8,226 bases of DNA, from positions 1 through 8,226 of the forward strand of contig CANRHM010000053.1 in assembly GCA_947630415.1 (NCBI GenBank), in the 5' to 3' direction. This document shows positions 1 through 5,972 of this stretch, piece by piece; positions within the stretch are counted from its first letter, which is position 1; each line of letters opens with the position of its first letter. A model generated the notes under the pieces. It saw only the letters and a list, made by a program, of their open reading frames with translations, made no database searches and was not told the origin of the DNA. Both the position numbers and the translations under genes were made by a program. The DNA comes from an uncultured Bacilli bacterium (GTDB lineage Bacteria > Bacillota_I > Bacilli_A > RF39 > UBA660).

Positions 1-59
1 AACCAATTTTTTAGTTGCTTTTACTTTTGTCTTTTAATTACTGGATTTGCTAGTTGCTT
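1..59. other. Intergenic sequence downstream of the symporter gene (window edge)
   Basis: This AT-rich stretch follows the symporter stop codon. On the minus strand the only hairpin I can see is weak: AACTAA and TTGGTT (1-16) pair around an AAAA loop with one G-U pair. Any T-tract that would make it a terminator would lie outside the window. No ORF is supported here. Confidence 0.4.
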
Positions 60-66
60 TTACTTT
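12..66. repeat. 16-bp direct repeat pair at the 3' end of the symporter gene
   Basis: TAGTTGCTTTTACTTT occurs exactly at 12-27 and again at 51-66, a period of 39 bp. The right-hand copy contains the stop codon of the symporter gene (60-62) and its last codons; the left-hand copy is intergenic. The bases flanking the two copies differ. This looks like a partial tandem duplication of the gene's end, or the edge of a short array continuing beyond the left edge of the window. Confidence 0.7.
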
Positions 67-1349
67 GAGAATTCACCTTTGTATTCATAGATAATATCCT
101 TGGATAAGGCAAGGACTGCATACATATTGATGATGGCCATCAAGGCTACAAAAATATCAACTAAGTCCCATAAAAATTTAGCACTTGCACAACTACCAAA
201 GACAAGTAGTAAAACCGTGATGATTTTTAAGAGAAATAAATCTTTTTCATTGGTATTTTTCTTAATAAACTTAAGATTTACTTCACCATAGTAATAACCT
301 GTTAAAATGGTGGAAAAGGCAAAAAATAAAATCAGTAGGGATAAAAGGTTACTTCCAAAAGATCCTAAGTGATAAGTAAAAGCATATTGAGTTAGTTCAA
401 TACCATTGATATTATCTAATACCAATTCTTGGTAATTAGAAGATAGAATTAAAAAGGCGGTTCCGGTACAAATGATAAAACTCGTGAAATAGATACCAAG
501 CATCTGAATCATTCCTTGGCCTACCGGATTATTACTACTACTGGCGGAGGAAGCAATGGCACTACTACCAAGTCCTGCTTCAGTAGCAAAAATTCCTCGT
601 TCTAATCCAATCATTAACGTTGTAAGAAGACCCACACCTACACTTTTAGGGCGAAAGGCTTCACTAATTATTTTAGATAAGATAATACCTACTTGATTTA
701 TATTTGTAATTAAGACATAAAGAATAAGGATAAGGTACAAAATTCCCATAAAAGGAACCAATTTCCCTGTGGCATCCGAAATCCCTTTTACACCTTTAAT
801 GATAATAGCAAGCGAAATAATAGCTAGACTCACTCCCGTGACGATAGGAGCAAAGTTTAAGGTTTCTTTTAAAGATACGGCAATGGTATTTGCTTGAATC
901 GTAAGAAAACCTACAATATAAGCAATCAAAATCAAAATCGCATAGAGGTAAGCAAGGCGATGATTGCCTAGTCCTTTTGCAATATAGTAAGAAGGCCCTC
1001 CTTTATGATATTTCCCATCTTTTTCACGATAGATAACACCTAAACAACTTTCAGCAAAAGCATTGGGAACCGTTAAAATAGTGGTTATCCAAATCCAAAA
1101 GATAGTTCCTGGTCCTCCTAAATAAATTGCAAGCGCAATTCCCGCAAGAGAACCTACCCCAATTTGTGCAGCAAGTGCCATCATTAATGTTTTAAAAGGT
1201 GATATCTCATCTTCTTTTTTCTTTTTAAAACCTTTGATCATCTCTTTAAAATGAAACTGCACTCCTCTTAATTTAACAGTGAAATAGATACCTCCACCAA
1301 GCAAGAAAAAAGTAGCAATTCCCCAAGCTAATTTTTTAATTTCTTCCAT
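60..1349 (-). CDS. Amino acid:cation symporter, AGCS (sodium:alanine) family, divergent member
   Basis: This is a polytopic membrane protein of 429 aa that should import a small amino acid (alanine or glycine in known members) with Na+ or H+. Family features in order are: an N-terminal membrane segment (about 8-26); ALAAQIGVGSLAGIALAI (58-75); GGPGTIFWIW (78-87); FAESCLGVIYRE followed by GGPSYYIAKGLG (98-128); ERGIFATEAGLGS (250-262); QGMIQMLGIY (278-287); and FAFSTILTGYYYGE (343-356). These align with E. coli YaaJ and Bacillus AlsT as I remember them. The start chosen is ATG 1349, preceded by AGGTG at 1356-1360; an in-frame GTG at 1358 lies inside that Shine-Dalgarno sequence. Odd points: the usual G-(T/S)-G-N of the first half-helix reads G-V-G-S (64-67), and FSNEAG reads FATEAG, so the substrate may differ. 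It follows the rlmH terminator and is probably a single-gene unit. Family is confident; substrate is not. Confidence 0.9.
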   Translation of the reverse strand: MEEIKKLAWGIATFFLLGGGIYFTVKLRGVQFHFKEMIKGFKKKKEDEISPFKTLMMALAAQIGVGSLAGIALAIYLGGPGTIFWIWITTILTVPNAFAESCLGVIYREKDGKYHKGGPSYYIAKGLGNHRLAYLYAILILIAYIVGFLTIQANTIAVSLKETLNFAPIVTGVSLAIISLAIIIKGVKGISDATGKLVPFMGILYLILILYVLITNINQVGIILSKIISEAFRPKSVGVGLLTTLMIGLERGIFATEAGLGSSAIASSASSSNNPVGQGMIQMLGIYFTSFIICTGTAFLILSSNYQELVLDNINGIELTQYAFTYHLGSFGSNLLSLLILFFAFSTILTGYYYGEVNLKFIKKNTNEKDLFLLKIITVLLLVFGSCASAKFLWDLVDIFVALMAIINMYAVLALSKDIIYEYKGEFSK

Positions 1350-1356
1350 ACATTTC

Positions 1357-1375
1357 ACCTACTTCTATTGTAGGT
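1357..1375 (-). promoter_or_regulatory. Dyad covering the Shine-Dalgarno sequence of the symporter gene
   Basis: On the minus strand ACCTAC (1375-1370) and GTAGGT (1362-1357) form a perfect 6-bp inverted repeat around the 7-nt spacer AATAGAA. The downstream arm contains most of the AGGTG Shine-Dalgarno sequence of the gene starting at 1349. As RNA it would fold into a hairpin hiding the ribosome site in any transcript reading through from upstream. As DNA it could be a repressor operator. The structure is seen directly; the role is inference. Confidence 0.4.
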
Positions 1376-1399
1376 TATTAAAAAGGCAAATTTTGTCAA
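1367..1399 (-). promoter_or_regulatory. Possible promoter of the symporter gene, imperfect spacing
   Basis: A perfect -35 hexamer TTGACA (1399-1394) lies inside the A/T tract of the preceding terminator. The best -10-like hexamer, TACAAT (1372-1367), is 21 bp away rather than 17, and would place the transcript start at the Shine-Dalgarno sequence. At 17 bp the hexamer is the poor AACCTA. A promoter is expected here because a terminator precedes the gene, but the exact elements are uncertain. Confidence 0.3.
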
Positions 1400-1427
1400 A
1401 AAAAGACCTAGTTTTAAATTCCTAGGT
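1398..1427 (-). terminator. Intrinsic terminator after rlmH
   Basis: On the minus strand, 2 nt after the rlmH stop codon, ACCTAG (1427-1422) and CTAGGT (1411-1406) form a 6-bp stem with a 10-nt loop, followed by C and seven T residues (1404-1398). This closes the gdpP-to-rlmH unit. The stem is short, so some read-through into the symporter gene is possible. Confidence 0.75.
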
Positions 1428-1429
1428 AC

Positions 1430-1885
1430 TTATTTATGATACGTTTCATGATTTTTAATTTTAAAAGCGCGATAGATTTGTTCTAAAAGTAGAACGCGGA
1501 ATAATTGATGTGGAAAAGTCATCTTACTAAACGATATTTTTTCTCTAGCAAGCGCCTTAATCTCCTCATCTAATCCATAGGACCCTCCGATGATAAAGGT
1601 GAGATTGCTATTTTGAAGAAAGATTTTTTCGATATGTTCAGAAAACTCGATGGAGTTATACATTTTTCCTTCAATCTCTAAAGTTACGATATAGTCCTTT
1701 GGATTTAAGACCTTTAAAATGTGTTCTTTTTCTTTCTTTAAGGTACTTACTTCATCAAGTAAACCTTCATCCGGTAATTCAATAATTTCAAGGGACGTAT
1801 ATTTACTTAATCTACGACGATACTCTTCGATGGCCTCTTTGAAATAAGTCTCTTTTATTTTTCCAATACAAATGATTTTAATCAT
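1430..1885 (-). CDS. rlmH: 23S rRNA (pseudouridine-1915-N3)-methyltransferase RlmH
   Basis: RlmH is a small SPOUT-class methyltransferase (151 aa here; the family is near 159) that uses S-adenosylmethionine to methylate pseudouridine 1915 in helix 69 of 23S rRNA, acting as a homodimer on assembled 70S ribosomes. Recognition features are the N-terminal MIKIICIGKIKE, the cofactor-loop sequence FIIGGSYGLD, the diagnostic SFSKMTFPHQLFR followed by LLLEQIYRAFKI, and the C-terminal YHK that reaches the active site. The ATG lies 2 nt after the walJ stop, and its Shine-Dalgarno sequence (GAGGT) overlaps the end of walJ, so the two are co-translated. walJ and rlmH are near neighbours in Bacillus too. 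It is the last gene of its unit, followed by a hairpin terminator. No anomaly is seen. Confidence 0.97.
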   Translation of the reverse strand: MIKIICIGKIKETYFKEAIEEYRRRLSKYTSLEIIELPDEGLLDEVSTLKKEKEHILKVLNPKDYIVTLEIEGKMYNSIEFSEHIEKIFLQNSNLTFIIGGSYGLDEEIKALAREKISFSKMTFPHQLFRVLLLEQIYRAFKIKNHETYHK

Positions 1886-1887
1886 AG

Positions 1888-2649
1888 TTATACCTCAATG
1901 ACATCGGTGGCATCGCGTTGCTTAGCAATAATAATGGGTAAATCGATGCCACTTGCTTTTAAAATACCATCGACGGTCGAAAAAGCAATTTCTTCCGTAT
2001 TGTTGTTTTCACTTAAATGTGCAAGTATGATATATTTGGTTTTAGGTCCTATCCAAGAAGTTAAATACGTTCCTGCCGTGTGATTCGATAAGTGACCTTC
2101 ATCTCCAATTACTCTTTGCTTTAAATAATAGGGATAAGGTCCATCCATCAACATTTTTTCATCGTGATTGCTTTCCAAAACATAGATGGTGGCATTGCTT
2201 AAGGCTTTGAAATAACGTTCATTTACATATCCTGTATCGGTAATATACACTAAGGTATCCTGTTTATTTTTGATTTTATAAAGAAGACTTCCCTTGGCAT
2301 CGTGAGAGGTTTTGAAAGTTTCTATTTCCATATCTTTATAGGTCATTTCTTTTTCAATCACGTGCAAATTATTTTCAGGAATAATTCTTGTAAGTTCTTC
2401 TAAAACGGGACTACTTCCATACACCTTGGCTTTGGTCCTCTTTACAAAACTGGCTAATCCTTTTATATGGTCGGTATGCGTATGGGTAATAAAGACTGCT
2501 TCTATTTCTTCTGGAGAAACAGAAATCTCTTCCAATTTACTTTGAAGCGTGATGTAATTTATTCCCACATCGATTAAGATTTTGGCATCATCGGTTTCAA
2601 TATAGGTACTATTTCCCTTTGAGCCACTTGCTAATACTTTAATTCTCAT
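1888..2649 (-). CDS. walJ: Metallo-beta-lactamase-fold hydrolase WalJ/YycJ
   Basis: This is a 253-aa cytoplasmic metallohydrolase of the YycJ/WalJ family. Metal ligands are visible: HTHTDH at 56-61, H116 in SHDA, D138 in TDTG, the ESNHD segment (159-163), H186 in GHLSN and H211 in AHLSENN. Members are annotated as 5'-3' exonucleases and, in Bacillus and streptococci, are linked to the WalRK cell-wall system and to coordinating division with replication. Here no walR, walK, walH or walI is present: a secreted peptidoglycan endopeptidase gene lies directly upstream. The start ATG shares one base with the upstream stop (TAATG). I see no Shine-Dalgarno motif before it, so translation probably depends on reinitiation after the peptidase. 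The first residue of the second HxH position is Thr (HTHTDH) where many relatives have Glu, which should not affect metal binding. Confidence 0.93.
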   Translation of the reverse strand: MRIKVLASGSKGNSTYIETDDAKILIDVGINYITLQSKLEEISVSPEEIEAVFITHTHTDHIKGLASFVKRTKAKVYGSSPVLEELTRIIPENNLHVIEKEMTYKDMEIETFKTSHDAKGSLLYKIKNKQDTLVYITDTGYVNERYFKALSNATIYVLESNHDEKMLMDGPYPYYLKQRVIGDEGHLSNHTAGTYLTSWIGPKTKYIILAHLSENNNTEEIAFSTVDGILKASGIDLPIIIAKQRDATDVIEV

Positions 2650-4157
2650 TAGTAATGTGTTAACGGATTAACCGGTGTTCCTCGTTGTGGATAGCCATTC
2701 CATAAACCAAAGTGTAAGTGAACTCCAAAAGCATAACCAGTCTGTCCCATTGTACCAATTACGTCACCGGCATAAACAATATCGCCTGCTTTTTTGTATC
2801 TTGTCGCCATATGCGCATATTCCGTATATTGACCATTACTATGTTTGATATAGATAAAGTTACCATTGGTTCCGTTATAACCTGAGTAAATAACAATTCC
2901 GTTGTTGGCTGCCCTAATTGGTGAACCATAACCACATCCAGAAATATCCAAACCTTTGTGTAATTTACCCCAACGATAAGCGAAAGAACTTGTAATTTGA
3001 TAAGGTGAAATGGTAGGCCAAATCCAAGATCCGATATCTACTGGTACTTCGGTTCCTTCATCTACGCCTCCACCACTTGGATAGTAAACTCTCTGTTTCG
3101 TTCCACGAACAATAATACGGTCTACCGATGGTTTTTCTTTTTTGGTATCCATCGTAACTACGCTTTTCGTTTCACCGTTCACTAGTTTTATCTTTTGGGT
3201 AACTAATTGTACACCTTCAATTCCTTCTTGTTTTACTTGTTCGTATCCAACATATTGATCAGGATCATTTTCGTAAACCGTTTCGTAACCAACCGTTTGA
3301 CGCTCTACCACGTGTGTCTCTTCTACAATGTTTAACTGAGGTTGTAAAATTCCAAGAGTTACAACTTGCCCCGGGAATAAAAGATCATTTACTGAAGAAA
3401 AGGTAGGATTCGCAATTAAGAATTCTTCTGGTGAAATCTCGTTAGCAAAGGAAATCTCATCAATAGTATCTCCTGCTTTTACGGTATATGTTTTTTGTTC
3501 TTCATTCGTTCCAAATAATAGAAAACGACTTAACTCATCTTCAGAGGTATAGATTGTTTCATTTACGGGAATGTTTTCTTTGACTAAAGTCTGTTCATTT
3601 TGAATATAAATATTTTCAACGATTTTTCCGGTATCGACAATGGGTGTTTGAGTATCATTCTCATAGTTTTCCAATTCTTTTTCATCGATAAAAGCTTGAG
3701 CCATTTTATATACGGAATTTAAAAAGATATCTTTATCTAGAACATAAATCGTTTTATCTTCTTGTTTTACCACTTCTCCACTTTCGTCCTGTTCTTCGAT
3801 TCCTTGAATAAATATTTTATATCCTTGAATGGTAAAGGGACTTTTATCTTGAATCTTAGCATAGATTTCACTATTGGATGAAGTCTTTTCATTAAACGTA
3901 ATTTCTTTTACAATGTCCAAATCATTTGGAACATAGACTTTATCGACTTTGTATTTTTTCTTTAGTGCATTTTGCTCACTATCGATATAGTTTTCAAAGT
4001 CTTCTTTGGATTCAATTAAACCAATTGATTCACCTTGTAAATAGACACGGTATACCTCTTTTGGCGTAGACTTTTCCACTTGAGTAAATCCGGTAAAAAC
4101 GAAAAGTCCACTAAAAAGCGCTGCTGCCATAGAGGCTATAATTGTTTTACTACTCAT
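2649..4157 (-). CDS. Exported LysM-G5-M23 peptidoglycan endopeptidase
   Basis: This 502-aa cell-wall hydrolase is predicted to cleave peptide cross-bridges of peptidoglycan outside the cell. It has a hydrophobic N-terminus (about 5-25) with no clear signal-peptidase site, so it may remain membrane-anchored. A roughly 180-residue region with no motif I recognise (about 30-215) follows, then a LysM module (YTVKAGDTIDEIS onward, 223-268), a G5-like domain (about 276-354), a Gly/Pro linker, and a C-terminal M23/LytM domain. Zinc ligands are intact: H400 and D404 (HKGLD), H449 (YAHM), and H480/H482 (HLHFG). Start choice: ATG 4157 has AAAGGTGA 5 nt upstream; the in-frame GTG at 4166 lies within that motif. 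The gene overlaps dnaB by 8 nt and walJ by 1 nt, tying cell-wall turnover to a replication gene. Exact cleavage specificity cannot be read from sequence. Confidence 0.92.
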   Translation of the reverse strand: MSSKTIIASMAAALFSGLFVFTGFTQVEKSTPKEVYRVYLQGESIGLIESKEDFENYIDSEQNALKKKYKVDKVYVPNDLDIVKEITFNEKTSSNSEIYAKIQDKSPFTIQGYKIFIQGIEEQDESGEVVKQEDKTIYVLDKDIFLNSVYKMAQAFIDEKELENYENDTQTPIVDTGKIVENIYIQNEQTLVKENIPVNETIYTSEDELSRFLLFGTNEEQKTYTVKAGDTIDEISFANEISPEEFLIANPTFSSVNDLLFPGQVVTLGILQPQLNIVEETHVVERQTVGYETVYENDPDQYVGYEQVKQEGIEGVQLVTQKIKLVNGETKSVVTMDTKKEKPSVDRIIVRGTKQRVYYPSGGGVDEGTEVPVDIGSWIWPTISPYQITSSFAYRWGKLHKGLDISGCGYGSPIRAANNGIVIYSGYNGTNGNFIYIKHSNGQYTEYAHMATRYKKAGDIVYAGDVIGTMGQTGYAFGVHLHFGLWNGYPQRGTPVNPLTHY

Positions 4158-5505
4158 TACTTTCACCTTTTTCTTCTTTTTTATAGCTTAAGAATGTTGA
4201 AGTGTCTCGTTTAAATAATAATTCGATGGTGGTCGTAGGTCCATTACGATGTTTTCCAATAATAAATTCACTAATGCTGTTGTTGTCGTCAGTTCTTTTT
4301 TCTTTGTTATAATAATCATCACGATATAAGAATGAAACAATATCAGCATCTTGTTCAATGGAACCTGATTCACGTAAGTCACTCATAATAGGTCGTTTAT
4401 CTTCACGTGCATCTACCGCACGGGATAATTGAGCGAGAGCAATAACCGGAACATGTAATTCCATAGCCATTGTTTTCAAACTACGGGAAATATCGGATAC
4501 TTCTTGTTGACGGTTTGTTCCATATTTTCCGCCTCCTGAAATTAGCTGTAAGTAGTCGATAACAACAATACCAAGTCCTTCATCGGAACTAGCAAGACGT
4601 CTACATTTAGACCTTATTTCACCAATCGTAATTCCTGGCGTATCGTCGATATAAAGTTTGGCATCTTGCAATTGGCTAATCGCTTCATTTACTCTTTTCC
4701 AGTCATTGTTGTTTAAATTACCTGTTCTTAGTTTATAACCTTCGATTTGACCTAGACTGGAAAGCATGCGCATAGCTAATTGTGCAGCACTCATTTCCAT
4801 ATTAAATAAGGCAACGGTTTTATCGGTGTTCATGGCAATATAGGTTGCTATATTTAAGGCAAAAGCTGTTTTTCCCATGGCAGGGCGAGCGGCAATAATG
4901 ATTAGTTCATTCTCATGAAATCCTGCGGTAATACGGTCGATATCATACCAACCCGATGGAAGTCCTGTGACTTCCCCTTTCGTTTCTGATAATTTTTCCA
5001 AATCACTTTGCGCTTTATATAAAACATCTTTAATATTTTGAAATTCGCTCGAGCGTCGATTTTTAACGACACTAAACATTTTTCTTTCGGCAGCATCAAG
5101 GGTTTCTTCGAGGCTACCTTCTTGATCGTATCCAAGGGAAGCTACTTCAGTTCCTGCTTCAATTAAACTTCTTCGAACAGCAGAGTCTTCTACTAATTTT
5201 AAATAGTAATCGATATTGGAAGCTGTTGGAACAAACTCTAATACTTCGGTTAAGTATTCTACTCCTCCAGCTTCATTCAATTTGTTTTTCTGTTTTAATT
5301 CTGAAGTTACGGTGGTAACATCTACTGGTGTTTTATTCTCGGCCAAATTTTTCATGGCATCGAAAATAATGGCGTTTTTTTCTAAATAGAATGCTTCTTT
5401 TGTTAAACTTTCACAGGCTTTTTGTAAAGCATACTTAGAAATAAACATGGCTCCTAAAACCGATTGTTCAGCTTCAGGATTATAAGGAATATTTTTCGCT
5501 GCCAT
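4150..5505 (-). CDS. dnaB: Replicative DNA helicase DnaB
   Basis: This is the hexameric replicative helicase (called DnaC in B. subtilis), an ATP-driven 5'-3' helicase at the replication fork that binds primase through its N-terminal domain. At 451 aa it is full length. The N-terminal domain (about 5-110) begins IPYNPEAEQSVLGAM. A linker leads to the RecA-like motor: GLPSGWYDID (181-190), Walker A with ARPAMGKTA (206-214), NMEMS with the catalytic Glu (235-239), Walker B VVIDYLQL (314-321), DLRESGSIEQDADI (376-389) and the arginine-finger segment GKHRNGP (417-423). There is no intein. Its Shine-Dalgarno sequence overlaps the rplI stop codon, indicating translational coupling; rplI-dnaB is the classic Bacilli order. 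It ends in TAG, overlapping the start of the peptidase gene. Confidence 0.98.
   Translation of the reverse strand: MAAKNIPYNPEAEQSVLGAMFISKYALQKACESLTKEAFYLEKNAIIFDAMKNLAENKTPVDVTTVTSELKQKNKLNEAGGVEYLTEVLEFVPTASNIDYYLKLVEDSAVRRSLIEAGTEVASLGYDQEGSLEETLDAAERKMFSVVKNRRSSEFQNIKDVLYKAQSDLEKLSETKGEVTGLPSGWYDIDRITAGFHENELIIIAARPAMGKTAFALNIATYIAMNTDKTVALFNMEMSAAQLAMRMLSSLGQIEGYKLRTGNLNNNDWKRVNEAISQLQDAKLYIDDTPGITIGEIRSKCRRLASSDEGLGIVVIDYLQLISGGGKYGTNRQQEVSDISRSLKTMAMELHVPVIALAQLSRAVDAREDKRPIMSDLRESGSIEQDADIVSFLYRDDYYNKEKRTDDNNSISEFIIGKHRNGPTTTIELLFKRDTSTFLSYKKEEKGESNE
4163..4170 (-). promoter_or_regulatory. Shine-Dalgarno sequence that fixes the start of the M23 peptidase gene
   Basis: AAAGGTGA on the minus strand ends 5 nt before ATG 4157, inside the last codons of dnaB. 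It supports ATG 4157 over the in-frame GTG at 4166, which is part of the motif itself. Confidence 0.7.
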
Positions 5506-5512
5506 ATTAGGA

Positions 5513-5518
5513 CCTCCT
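5513..5518 (-). promoter_or_regulatory. Shine-Dalgarno sequence of dnaB overlapping the rplI stop codon
   Basis: AGGAGG on the minus strand shares bases with the rplI stop codon TAG (5519-5517), 7 nt before the dnaB ATG. A ribosome terminating on rplI would sit directly over the dnaB initiation site. Confidence 0.75.
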
Positions 5519-5957
5519 ATTTTACTAATTGCACTTTTATTTTAGCAGATACATTTTTATATAATTCGATTTCTACCGTATGAAAGCCAAGGGATGTTAA
5601 ATTATTTTCTAGTTTAATTTGTCTTTTATCAATCGTATAACCTTTCTTATCTAAGGCTTCTTTGATTTGTTTCGGACTTACACTTCCAAAAACACGGTCT
5701 TCCATTCCGGTTTTAACTTGGAAAGTGAAGGTATCTTTTTCGAGTTTTTCTTTATCCACTTTTGCTTGTTCATAATTTGCTTCATCTTGTTTCTTAGCAC
5801 TAGCTTGATCTCTTTTCAATTTGGCTAAGTTTTCTTCATTGAGTGGAACGGCATAACCTTTCTTAATTAAAAAGTTTTCAGCATAGCCATCCTTTACTGT
5901 TTTGATTTCTTCTTTTTTTCCTTGACCTTTTAGGTCTTTAATAAAAATTACTTGCAT
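5517..5957 (-). CDS. rplI: 50S ribosomal protein L9
   Basis: L9 is a two-domain protein bridging from the L1 stalk base of the large subunit toward neighbouring ribosomes, and it influences reading-frame maintenance. At 146 aa it has normal length. The N-terminal RNA-binding domain carries the family signature (KDLKGQGKKEEIKTVKDGY, then AENFLIKKGYA, to about residue 37). A charged connecting helix (about 41-76) and a C-terminal domain (about 78-146, with RVFGSVSPKQIKEAL) follow. The ATG is preceded by AAAGGAGA with a 5-nt spacer and starts 15 nt after the stop of the DHH phosphodiesterase gene. The upstream gdpP-like and downstream dnaB neighbours are the usual ones in Bacilli. Confidence 0.98.
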   Translation of the reverse strand: MQVIFIKDLKGQGKKEEIKTVKDGYAENFLIKKGYAVPLNEENLAKLKRDQASAKKQDEANYEQAKVDKEKLEKDTFTFQVKTGMEDRVFGSVSPKQIKEALDKKGYTIDKRQIKLENNLTSLGFHTVEIELYKNVSAKIKVQLVK

Positions 5958-5972
5958 AACTTTCTCCTTTCT

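Noticed and set aside
100..291. Plus-strand open frame opposite the symporter gene
   Set aside because: It is a shadow of a well-conserved membrane protein gene; no ribosome site or recognisable protein character.
1898..2083. Plus-strand open frame opposite walJ
   Set aside because: It is antisense to the conserved C-terminal metal-binding region of WalJ, with no independent support.
2659..2672. GTTAA-TCCG-TTAAC hairpin at the end of the peptidase gene as a terminator
   Set aside because: Only 5 A/T-rich base pairs, no T-tract, and walJ overlaps immediately downstream.
4158..4166. GTG start for the M23 peptidase at 4166
   Set aside because: The GTG is part of the AAAGGTGA ribosome site that serves ATG 4157.
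4188..4382. Minus-strand open frame inside dnaB in a second reading frame
   Set aside because: It is an out-of-frame shadow of the conserved DnaB C-terminus with no start signal.
4902..5135. Second minus-strand open frame inside dnaB
   Set aside because: It is an out-of-frame Lys-rich shadow of the DnaB linker region; no ribosome site and no family resemblance.
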